DNA of 64,000 bases from Erinaceus europaeus (taxonomy: Eukaryota; Chordata; Mammalia; Eulipotyphla; Erinaceidae): assembly GCF_950295315.1 (NCBI RefSeq), contig NC_080175.1, positions 65,559,353 to 65,623,352 on the forward strand, written 5' to 3'. Under the pieces are notes generated by a model, which was given only the letters and a program-made list of their open reading frames with translations, made no database searches and was not told the origin of the DNA. This document shows, one piece after another, positions 55,259 through 64,000 of the stretch. Both the position numbers and the translations under genes were made by a program. Numbering within the stretch: the first letter of the stretch is position 1; each line of letters begins with the position of its first letter.

Positions 55259-56500
55259 TTTTTTTATTATTATTTAAGAAAGTAGACATTAACAAAACCA
55301 TAGAATAAGAGGGGTACAATTCCGCATAATTCCCATGACCCGATCTCCATATCCCATCCCCTCCCCTGATAGCCTTCCCATTCTCTATCTCTCTGGGAGT
55401 ATGGATCCAGGGTCCTTGTGGGTTGCAGAGGGTGGAAGGTCTGGCTTCTGTAATTGCTTCCCCGCAATGGGCATTAACTGGTTGATCCATACTCCCAGTG
55501 TGCCTCTCTCTTTCCCTAGTAGGGTGGGGCTCTGAGGTAGTGGAGCTCAAGTACACATTGATGGGGTCGTCTGTCCAGGGAAGTCTGGTCAGCATCTCGC
55601 TGGCATCTGGAACCTGGTGGCTGAAAAGAGAGTTAACATACAAAGCCAAACAAATTGTTGAACGACCATGGACCTAAAGACTGGAATAGTACAGATGAAG
55701 TGTTGGGGGGTATTCCCTGTGTGCTCTTGTGTACTTCTGCTTGCAGGTATATTTTCAGGTATATTTTCCCCTAGTTTATGGGCACGTGTGAACCTATGCT
55801 CTATCTCAGGGGACCTGGATTATATCTAGGTTTGGGACTTTACTGGGGAGTGGAACACCTGGAATGGAATTAGAGAGTACTATGAAAGGAAAGGTCTCAC
55901 CCAAGTGATGAAGCTGAAGGGTTGTCATTCCACACCTGAAGTCTCTGGTCACAGTCTGAAGTGAAGCATGCTGGGGTGGCACTCATTGTGTTGATTAGTT
56001 TGCGATCCGCGGATGCAATATTATTTGATTTGAATTGAGAGCAGCATGCAGAAAAGTGGGCCCCACCCTAAGGTTCCAGGACTGGGGGAAATATAGGCTC
56101 TATAGTGGAAATGTGAGGTTCCTGTTGTCTTAGGGTTCAAGAAGACAATGGATAGTTATTGTTATCATCACATTATTTGGTGATAGGGTTAACTTTGGAA
56201 AAATCCCTTTGATAGGGTTTGGGGTATAATACCCAGCATCTTGTATATCTGTGCTACCAGTTGCGTCTGTTCTCCCTGGTCTAGGCTTTTGGGAGAGACA
56301 ACATATCAATGACAGCCTATGTATTAAAAAGACTCAGTCTGTGTTTTAAGAAGTTCTAGACATATCAGTTTTTTGCCTCTCATATTAATTAAATAGTGGT
56401 TTATATGTTTATACTTTAATAGGATTGTACATAAACACCACTCCCACCACCAAAAGACTGCATCCCATCCCCACCACTCACCCCAGCCCCCCCACCACCC
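55259..56500 (-). mobile_element. L1 3' UTR, 5'-truncated, fused to a SINE tail
   Basis: Full set of main L1 3' UTR landmarks: GGGGTACAATTCCGCATAAT, GCTTCTGTAATTGCTTCCCC, GATGAAGCTGAAGGGTTGTC, AAAAGACTGCATCCCATCCC. The homology stops near 56500. Possible TSD AATTGGTCTTTT (55186-55197) and AATTGGCCTTTT (56518-56529) encloses both the L1 and the SINE tail. Confidence 0.88.
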
Positions 56501-56582
56501 AATTTTTATCTTAAAAAAATTGGCCTTTTGAGAAACAAGCCCCAAACCTTCTTTCAGTAACAACTTAACTACTTAAATTTTA

Positions 56583-56820
56583 AAAAATGGTTTCACAGGA
56601 TGAGAGAATATCTTTACATGTCATACATCAGACAAGAGACTAATAACCAAAATATATAGAGCTCAAAAACTTAGCAACAGTAAAGAAAATGACCCAATTC
56701 AAAAGTAAGGAGAAGATAGGAACAGAATAGTCACTACAGAAGAGATAGAGAAGGCCAACAAACATGAAAAATTGCTCTAAGTCACTGATTGACAGAGACA
56801 TCCAAAGTATCACTAAAATC
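56583..56820 (+). mobile_element. Older L1 ORF2 fragment
   Basis: ACATGTCATACATCAGACAA, GACTAATAACCAAAATATAT, GAGATAGAGAAGGCCAACAA and CTCTAAGTCACTGATTGACA is the sense version of the ORF2 segment seen on the minus strand at 14340-14520. Short and decayed. Confidence 0.82.
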
Positions 56821-57854
56821 ACGAAAGTTTATAATAAAAGTTATGGCTTTTTGGTTGATAGGAGAGTCACTGACTGGAATAAATATGGAGGAAAATGTTG
56901 TCTTTATTTCAATACCAAGGACAGTAAATTCACTTGTATTGTTTTCACTAGAGAAAAAAAATGCAATCATTTTTATTTGTCTGACTTGTTTATCTTGTCT
57001 GTCGGACACTGTGATTTTTCATTTTTGAAGCAGATAGTTTCCAGTCAGTCCTGTCTCTTAGTAGTTTGACAGTAAGTTAATCTGTTCTAGAGGCTATTGA
57101 CTACTATCTAATGAGTCAATATAACTGGCTCTTTTTAATTTTTTTCTCTGCTCAAAATAAATATGCAAATATAAAGTTAAAATTCCAGAGGTTTCACTGG
57201 GTCACTCTTTATGGGGCATCAGATGTTTATTTCTGAACATACTCCACGTAAACAGTTTGAAATCAATATCTCTGACTCTAATGAATGCCTCTTTTCAGTG
57301 AGTGAGAAAAGCATCCCTGAGGGAATTTTTAAAATGACTCTCAATTCTGGACAAAGAACTCCATCAGGAGAGCAAAATAGTCTTGCAAAGAGGCAGCTTG
57401 GCACAGTCAAACACTTTTACCACTCAAAGCAAACACTCTCCTTTAACTCTGCTTCAGAGAAAGGGCAGCAATGGATACATGTAGGTAGTTAAGAGATATT
57501 TAAACAAAATACTTTTCTTCCTCTATGATTCTGGATTTCTTTTTTCAGGGAGACTTTTAAATGAGTCATTATATATCCTTTGGACACTTCATGTTGTGTT
57601 TGTAATCCTCTGATAAAGGTTTGATATTATCAGTTCCAGGTAGATCCCAAGATACCTTTTACAAGACATCTATCTGAATAAGAAAATACTCTCTCTTTCC
57701 AAAAAAGAACTGCTGAATTTCAAACTATCCCCATAGGAATGGGTTATATCTGAGCAAGTTAAATGTTAAAATGTTAAAATGAAAACTACTGCTGTTTTCA
57801 TCTAGTCAAATTTCTTTTTTTAAATCCTCTTATAAGACAGTTTTAGACTGAAAC
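56821..57854. other. Low-repeat segment with one long open frame
   Basis: No repeat recognised. An ATG-initiated frame of 93 codons lies at 57211-57492 (MGHQMFISEHTPRKQFEIN at its start, rich in Ser, Lys and Gln). Weak splice-like AG and GT sites flank it. I see no family and treat it as unproven. Confidence 0.4.
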
Positions 57855-58600
57855 CAATTTTTTAAATTGGGGAATTAATGTTTTACATTTGACAGTAAAC
57901 ACAATAGTTTGTACATGCATAAAATTTCTCAGTTTTCTATATAACAATACAACCCCCACTAGGTCCTTTTTGGACCTATATCCCCTACCCTCACCCCAGC
58001 CACCTGCCGCAGAGTCTTTTACTTTGTTGCAATATGCCAATTCCAGTTCAGGTTCTACTTGTGTTTTCTCTTCTGATCTTGTTTCTCACCTTCTGCCTGA
58101 GAGTGAGATCATCCCATATTCATCCTTCTGTTTCTGACTTATTTCACTTAACATGAATTTTCCGAGGTCCATTCAAGATTGGCTGAACACGGTGAAGTCA
58201 CCATTTTAATAGCTGAGTAGTATTCCATTGTGTATATATACCACAGCTTGCTCAGCCACTCATCTGCTGTTGGACACCTGGGTTGCTTCCTTGTTTTGGC
58301 TATTATAAATTGTGCTGCTAAGAACATATTTGTATACAGATCTTTTTGGGTGGATGTGTTGGGTTCCTTAGGATATATCCCCAGGAGAGGAATTGTAGGA
58401 TCATAGGCTAGGTCCATTTCTAGCCTTCTGAGAGTTCTCCAGCCTATTCTCCACAGAGGTTGGACCAATTTACATTCCCACCAGCAGTGTAGGAGGGTTC
58501 CTTTGACCCCACAACCTCTCCAGCATTTGCTTCTGCTACTTTTTCTGATGTATGACATTCTCACAGGAGTGAGGTGGTATCTCATTGTTATCTTTATTTG
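57855..58600 (-). mobile_element. Older L1, 5'-truncated (ORF2 C-terminus and 3' UTR)
   Basis: The minus-strand frame 58585-58148 carries [33 protein letters not shown] and [11 protein letters not shown], the L1 ORF2 C-terminal region. The 3' UTR (57855-58140) differs from that of the main family, so this is another subfamily. A small type D SINE scrap abuts at 58598-58635. Confidence 0.9.
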
Positions 58601-58801
58601 CTCAGCTGTGGTTTATGGTAGTGTAGGGAAAATGCCCAGTTTTTGTTTTTAGTTGTTTTGTAAAGAAAACTGAGTTTATTGGGGGGAAAAGGCATGAGAA
58701 AGATGTGAAACAAATTGTTCTTTCATCACTTTCTTTTGATTGATAATGTCTGAAAGACTAATAGCAAGTACTTCTAATTAAGACTAACTCTTTGTTATAG
58801 T

Positions 58802-59010
58802 CCTTTTTAATGTTTTTATTTATTATTGGACAAAGACAGAGAAATTAAGAGAGGAGGGGAAGATAGAGAGGGAAGGAGACAGAGAGATGACTGCAGTTCT
58901 GCTTCACCACTTGTGAAGCTTTCCCCCTGCAGGTGGGGATCTGAGGCTTGAACCTGCATCCTTGTGTACTGTAATGTGTGCACTTAACCAGGTGTGCCAT
59001 CATCGGGCCC
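58802..59010 (-). mobile_element. tRNA-derived SINE, type B
   Basis: Minus strand: GGGCCCGATGATGGCACACC head, GGATGCAGGTTCAAGCCTC at box B, CACCTGCAGGGGGAAAGCTT, CT-rich block, TTTGTCCAATAATAAATAAA. Confidence 0.88.
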
Positions 59011-59025
59011 GCAAGTGAAACTTTT

Positions 59026-59377
59026 AATTTTTTTTCCTCCAGGGTTATTGCTGGGGCTCAGTGCCTGCACTACTAATCCACTGCTCCTGAAGGCCACTTT
59101 TGCCATTTTATTGCCCTTGTTGTTGTCCTTATTTATATTATTGTTGCCATTAATGTTGTTGCTCTTGGATAGGACAGAGAGAAATGGAGAATGAAGGGCA
59201 GACAGAGATGGGGAGAGAAAGACAGACACCTGCAGACCTGCTTCACCATTTGTGAAGTGACCCCCATCCCTCCACCCCCCCGCAGATGGGGAGCCAGGGG
59301 CTCGAACCCAGATCATTATGCCAGTCTTTGCGCTTGGCACCATGTGCCCTTAACCCACTGCACTACCGCCTAACCCC
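59026..59377 (-). mobile_element. tRNA-derived SINE, type A, long form
   Basis: 3' module at the left (plus CCTCCAGGGTTATTGCTGGG ... CCACTGCTCCTGAAGG), CAA block, purine block with a C-rich insert near 59262-59281, head ending TAACCCC. TSD of 15 bp with two mismatches at 59011-59025 and 59378-59392, immediately next to the type B SINE. Confidence 0.93.
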
Positions 59378-59631
59378 GTAAGAGAAACTTTTCTATATAA
59401 ACTGCATTTAAAATGATATCCCTTTTTAACTTGAACAATTAATATTCCAGCTTTTTTCTTGGTCTAAAGAAACGTATGCACTATTATAGTGTATTAGATG
59501 TACATCTTTAATATTTGAAGGACTTTTGAAATAATGACAGGTAAACATAATTTCTGCAACTGTGATGACTTAAAATATCTGCAAACTTATAAAGAAATAG
59601 AACTAGAGATTTTATAAAGAATACCAACAAT

Positions 59632-59830
59632 AGGGTCAGGTAATGATGCACCTGGCTGAGGATCGCAAGGATCCGGGTTCAAGCACCCAATCCCCATCTT
59701 GAAGAGGAAAGCTTCATGAGTGGTGAAGCAGTGCTGCAGGTGTCTCTCTGTCTCTCTACTTCCCTATCTCTTCCTTCCTCTTGATTTCTGCCTGTCTCTA
59801 TTAAATAAATAAAGATAATTAATTTTTAAA
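59632..59830 (+). mobile_element. tRNA-derived SINE, type B
   Basis: AGGGTCAGGTAATGATGCAC head, GGATCCGGGTTCAAGCACCC at box B, GAGGAAAGCTTCATGAGTGG, CT-rich block, TCTCTATTAAATAAATAAAG. A short deletion lies before box B. Confidence 0.87.
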
Positions 59831-59844
59831 GTTACAAACAATTT

Positions 59845-60015
59845 TTTTCTTTTTGTTAATACTAGAGCTTCACCACTGTAGAATAACTTTTTTCATACAT
59901 AAAGAAAGAGACAGGGGAAAAACAACAACCAAAGCACTACCATTTCTTTTGACATGTGGATACCAGACTCAAATCTAAGACACATACTTGACCAAATAGG
60001 CACACTATCCGTGAT
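59845..60015 (-). mobile_element. Old tRNA-derived SINE
   Basis: Plus text AAGAAAGAGACAGGGGAAAA, TGGATACCAGACTCAAATCT, ACTTGACCAAATAGGCACAC is the antisense of CT block, box B region and head of a diverged copy. Confidence 0.6.
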
Positions 60016-60189
60016 TTTTTTTTTTTTTTTGCTGGCCTCTATTGTCTTATAATTTCCAGGAGTTTCCTGATGGATTATTTTGGGTTTTCTTTATATATAA
60101 CCAGTGAATATTGGCTTTACTGCTATACTGGTGGTAGAAATGTGTACAAAGATCCTTAGTTCCATCTGTTCTATTCTTCCCTTTACACT

Positions 60190-60605
60190 CCTGATTATTA
60201 AACAACTTGTCCTGCTTTATATCTTACCACTTTTCAGCCCTCAAGTTGCAGATGCTACTATGGTCCATCCTGACTTCCCTGGGCAGACAATCTAACCAGT
60301 GTGTCCTAGAATTTCACCTCTGCAGCGTCCTATCCCACTAGGGAAAGATAGAATCATGCTGGGAGTATGGACCAACCTGCCAATACCTATGCTCATAAAA
60401 AAAGCAATTACAGAAGCCAGACCTTCCACCTTCTGCACCTGATAAGGAATTTTGGTTTATACTCCCAAAGGAATAAAGACTAAGGAATCTTCCAATGCAG
60501 GAGATGGGATATGGAACTCTGTTGGTAGGAATTAAATGGAATTGCACCTTTCTTGCCCTAAAATCTTATTAATCATTATTAAATAACTAATAAAATAAAA
60601 AATAA
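60190..60605 (+). mobile_element. L1 3' UTR fragment
   Basis: CAAGTTGCAGATGCTACTAT, AGTGTGTCCTAGAATTTCAC, AAGCAATTACAGAAGCCAGA, GGAGATGGGATATGGAACTC, and an ATAAAATAAAAAATAAAT tail. 5'-truncated. Confidence 0.85.
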
Positions 60606-61240
60606 ATGATGTGCAAACACTTATCATGAAAGGTGAGAAATTGTACCTATATAACATCTAACCTGTAAATCATCATTTCCATAATAAAATAATTTTTTAA
60701 AAATAAGAGAAAAAGAAAGGTAAAGTATCTACTTAAAATTGAAGCTTTAATGTCATGGTAATTATTACCAGGGAAAATAAAAATCAGTACTGAAATTCCT
60801 GAGTAAAAATCTTAACCTATCTACTTATTTTCTGTTACTATGGACAAATCAATTAAATGTCTTTGTAATAACTGAATAAAAAATTGTCCTATTCAAATTA
60901 AAGTATGACTGCAATAAATTCATGGCAATACAGTTCCTTTAAAATGTTTAAGAAAGCTTCTATGTATGTTATGTTAATTAAAAAAATAATAGTAGTAATA
61001 AAATGTTAGAAGTATCACAAATATTCCATATTTGTCATTAGTCATCCCACAATCACTTGATAATCTTACTACTTTAGTCATACTGATATTTAGATTTGGA
61101 TAAAATTTAAATAAATCTAATGCATTTGTCTGTTATATATATATTTTTATGTTACAAGTGACATTATCTCAACTTAAGCTAGTTAATAACAGAGCGGCTA
61201 TTGATTCATGTTGCTAAGAGCTTCAGAGAGATTGCTTATT
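60606..61240. other. Unassigned AT-rich DNA
   Basis: No feature recognised. Confidence 0.45.
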
Positions 61241-61592
61241 TCAGAACAGAAATGGGCTCAAGTCATTGCCATGGAACTGGAAGTGATTATACATAGTGAA
61301 ATAAGTAAAGAGATGAAAGACAACCACTGGATGATTTCACTCATATGTGGAATCTAGAGATCAGATTCATATGAACATGTGAAAAAATGAGAAAAAAAAA
61401 AAGGTAGAAAGAAAACTATCCAAACAAAACAGAAGCAAGCAAGCAGTTTGTCAAACTTGTGAGAACTATGGTACTTGTCTGTGGAAGGGTGAGGATTCAG
61501 AGCTTTGGTGATGGGTGAAGTGTGGAACTATATAGTTTAATCATACAATCTTGTAACAAACTATTAATGACAAACTAAGAAGAGGCTCTGTA
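61241..61592 (+). mobile_element. Older L1 ORF2 3' end and UTR
   Basis: GAAATAAGTAAAGAGATGAA, ACAACCACTGGATGATTTCA, CTCATATGTGGAATCTAGAG and GTGTGGAACTATATAGTTTA are the conserved L1 ORF2 C-terminus and start of UTR (compare 42045-42110). Decayed. Confidence 0.75.
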
Positions 61593-61624
61593 TTTAGCAA
61601 AATTAATAGTTACTTAATCTCTCT

Positions 61625-61838
61625 CTTTTATATAGAGACAGAGAAGGCAGAGAGAGGAAGAAGAAGAAAGAAGAAGAGGAGGAGGAGGAAGGGAGGAGGG
61701 AGAGGAAAGAGAGAAGAGGGAAGAGGGGGAGGAGGGGGAGGAGGAGACTATAGTAATGTAGTGAGGTTTGGACTAGAACCTGCTCTTGAGCACATGACAG
61801 AGAAGCACACTATCCAAATGAGCTATTTTGCTGGTTCA
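61625..61838 (-). mobile_element. Old tRNA-derived SINE, type E, with purine expansion
   Basis: Minus strand: GAACCAGCAAAATAGCTCAT head, GCAGGTTCTAGTCCAAACCT at box B, then a long pyrimidine stretch (purine on plus, 61650-61748, GGAGGA units) in place of the usual CT block. Confidence 0.7.
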
Positions 61839-62060
61839 ACATGTCTTTTTAAGAGACATTTAACAAATAATGACACTTTTGAAAGGTCAATTCTTGTGAT
61901 ATATTCTGGAAGAATGTAAGATTATAAACAATAAGCAACTTTCAAAAAGACAGGGCAATTTTTCCTAATGTGTTTAGTAGAATTGATTTATTGTGAAAAT
62001 TTCTTGATTTAGTCCCTCCTTTGTCCAAATGGTTTCGTGAATATTCCTAACAAGGACATA

Positions 62061-63180
62061 CTGTCAGTTCAATGTGGGTTTATTTCCAGTTAAAGAAGTT
62101 CCAGTGAAATCTGATATGCAGGTGGATCCAAGTTATTGTCTGAGGAGATGATGTCATGGCTGGAAAAGGAACAGAAAGCTGGATCAAGGAAGAGAGCAGC
62201 TCCCTAATATGGGAAACGGGTATAAAAATTGTTGACTGTAAACTCCATCAATTTGATTTGATCTGGGGCCCATATTCAGCTTAGGAGCCTATATGACCTC
62301 TGTATCCCTGTAGACCTGGGCTCACATGCGGTGATCATCAGTAGGAACATTCCAAGCTGCCTCAATATCAGGACCCATCTTCCGCAGGTGTAGCATAGAG
62401 TATGTTGTCCATTCTCCCTTTGGAGGATGGAACATTCTCTACGGTTGTTGATCCAACTTGAGGGCAAGGTCCTATGGGGGGTCCACAAAGGGGTCTATTT
62501 TGTTGTTCCTGATAGAGCTGACTGGTAACAATGGAGAGAGGGATTTATTTGTTTGGGAATCTCAGGACTCCCCGAATAGGACCCCAGCTGATGGGGTGGC
62601 CTGATAGTGACTAAAGAGTCATCATTAAAGTATGCCAGTCTCTTGCCCTTATTCAGCTTTTGCAGTCCTTGCTTTGCTAAGGTTAGCTTTGGAGTGAGTG
62701 AGAGAACTATAACAGGAAATAGGTGAGGAGGGTATCTAAGTCTAATTAGATACTATTTCATTATGAACTTTATACTGACTCACTGATCTGCTTTATATCT
62801 TAACTCTTTTTCAGTCACTAGGTTCCAGAAGCTACCATAATTCCAACCTGACTTCTCTGGGCAGACAACACACGTGTCCTGGAGCCTCACTTCCCCAGAT
62901 CCTTCCCCCACTAGGGAAAGAGAGAGATAGACTGGGAGTATGGATTAACCTGCCAACACCCACATTCACTGGGGAAGCAAATACAAAAGTCAGACTTTCC
63001 ACCTTCTGCACCCCATAATGATCCTGGTCCCTTACTTTCAAAGGGATAAAAAAATAGAGAAGCTAACAAGGCAGGGGATTGGATACAGAGTTCTGGTGTT
63101 GGGAACTGGGTAGAATTGTACCCATCTTATCTTATGGCCTTGTCAATATTTCCATTTTATAAATAAAAATAAATTAAATG
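62061..63180 (+). mobile_element. L1 with an extended, older 3' UTR type
   Basis: Positions 62789-63180 match the common L1 3' UTR (AACTCTTTTTCAGTCACTAG, CCACCTTCTGCACCCCATAA, tail with AATAAAAATAAA). The 62061-62788 part (GAGCAGCTCCCTAATATGGG, GGCCCATATTCAGCTTAGGA, TGGTAACAATGGAGAGAGGG) is continuous with it but unlike the UTR of younger copies. It is either an older UTR version or a different repeat lying against it. Confidence 0.65.
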
Positions 63181-63379
63181 TTTAAGAAAAATTAAGAAGA
63201 GTTCTGTATGCATATATGTGCAGATATAACATATATTTTTATTTGCATTTATTTGTATGTAAATAAAAAAAGGTTTTGGTTAAATTGCATGAATCATCAC
63301 TTTTGTTGTTGTTGTATTTGCTGAAGTTTGTGATCTCAGTTCTAAGAGGCCTTTAGTTTAGTGGGTTTGGTTTAGGCCT

Positions 63380-63895
63380 TTGGTTATCCTCACTCAACAC
63401 AACAATTGGACATAAATAGCCAACACACAAAAATACAAAACACACCAATAAAAAAATATGGCCTGTGGTCCAGGAGGTGGCACAATGGCTAATGCACTAG
63501 ACCAACAAGCTTGAGGTCCTAAATTCAATCCCCGGCAGCACAAGTACCAGAGTGATGTCTGGTTCTTTCTCTCTCTCCTCCTATATTTCTCATTAATAAA
63601 TAAATAAAACATTAGAAAAACAAATAAGAAAATATGGTCAAGTCAAAAGTAACTAAATCAGTAACGGCAATGACTCAGGACAGAAGCCCAGAAAAAATTC
63701 CAAGTAAGCCAAGAGCAACTATAAATAAGGAAACTATCCAAACAATAATTGACCTATTAACCAATGAAATGAGGACAGGTATTGAGAAAAAAATCTATCA
63801 GAAATAGAGAAACAACAGATGAGACACTCAAGGAAAATACTAGCTACCTCGAAGAAATCAGAGAACTGAAAGATGAAATAGCTGAGCTAAAATGT
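63380..63895 (+). mobile_element. L1 fragment with ORF1 start, interrupted by a SINE
   Basis: After the SINE, the frame from 63634 reads MVKSKVTKSVTAMTQDRSPE and ends at a stop near 63807. Its alignment with MGRTKTNKTATPMNKDRSPE (L1 at 18911) identifies ORF1. A second frame (YLEEIRELKDEIAELK) continues the coiled coil to about 63895. Only the N-terminal part of ORF1 remains. Confidence 0.85.
63464..63628 (+). mobile_element. tRNA-derived SINE, type C, at an L1 ORF1 start codon
   Basis: Complete copy: TGTGGTCCAGGAGGTGGCAC head, AATTCAATCCCCGGCAGCAC at box B, GTACCAGAGTGATGTCTGGT, CT-rich block, ATTAATAAATAAATAAAAC tail. TSD of 11 bp with one mismatch, AAAATATGGCC (63453-63463) and AAAATATGGTC (63629-63639). 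The TSD contains the ORF1 ATG. Confidence 0.92.
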
Positions 63896-64000
63896 TTTTA
63901 AATTGAAACTTGCTACTGTTTACTCAAAACATCAAAAAATAAGTATGTGGAACAATAAGCAGTGTTCACATTATACATTACTACAATATATCAGCTAACA

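Noticed and set aside
62276..62488. 70-codon minus frame in relatively GC-rich DNA
   Set aside because: The segment is contiguous with an L1 3' UTR end and looks like part of an older UTR; no splice or start context.
1..64000. CRISPR arrays, operons, prophage or plasmid features
   Set aside because: No regularly spaced short direct repeats and no bacterial-type coding density; repeats are eukaryotic retroelements and microsatellites.

Overview
The window looks like an AT-rich, gene-poor stretch of a mammalian nuclear genome, most likely from a hedgehog (Erinaceidae). The evidence is indirect. There are dozens of copies of several tRNA-derived SINEs whose heads resemble what I recall of the insectivore ERI-type SINEs (GGGAGTCGGGCGGTAGCGCA; GTGGTCCGGGAGGTGGCGCA). 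There is also a lineage-specific LINE-1 (L1) with a long 3' UTR, plus the pan-mammalian relics MIR, L2 and ancient L1. I see no intact protein-coding gene, no stable RNA gene and no CRISPR or prokaryotic feature. Most long open frames lie inside L1 or SINE copies.

Layout. 1-2.6 kb: an L1 3' end with a probable 5' inversion and a nested SINE, then an ancient L1 ORF2 relic and two SINEs. 2.9-3.1 kb: a (GAAA)n tract. 5.1-6.8 kb: an old nest in which an L2 is split by an ancient repeat that is itself split by a SINE. 8.5-10 kb: a 5'-truncated L1. 11-12.9 kb: a SINE cluster. 12.9-20.7 kb: the centrepiece, an antisense L1 complete at its 5' end. It has a YY1-like site, two ~0.6 kb tandem 5' UTR monomers, ORF1 and ORF2, but it is broken by frameshifts, a 32-bp duplication and a SINE with 15-bp target-site duplications (TSDs). 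22-23.6 kb: older L1 pieces. 26.3-30.5 kb: a 4.2 kb 5'-truncated L1 with a perfect 18-bp TSD. 31-43 kb: SINEs, short L1 3' ends and microsatellites separated by single-copy DNA. 44.5-52 kb: the least repetitive part, with three exon-like open segments (45.1 kb minus, 45.9 kb plus, 50.3 kb plus) that I cannot assign, plus an older L1 at 47-49.2 kb. 54-64 kb: more L1 3' ends, an apparent L1/SINE chimera (55.2-56.5 kb) and an L1 ORF1 relic with a SINE inserted at its start codon.

How the parts relate. The SINEs encode no protein and, as in other mammals, are presumably copied by the L1 machinery. The window supports this: SINEs and L1s share A-rich tails and 12-18 bp TSDs, insert into one another, and in one place appear joined by template switching. 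Repeat identities rest on recognition of conserved segments and on comparing copies within the window. Boundaries without TSDs are approximate, usually to within about 20 bases.
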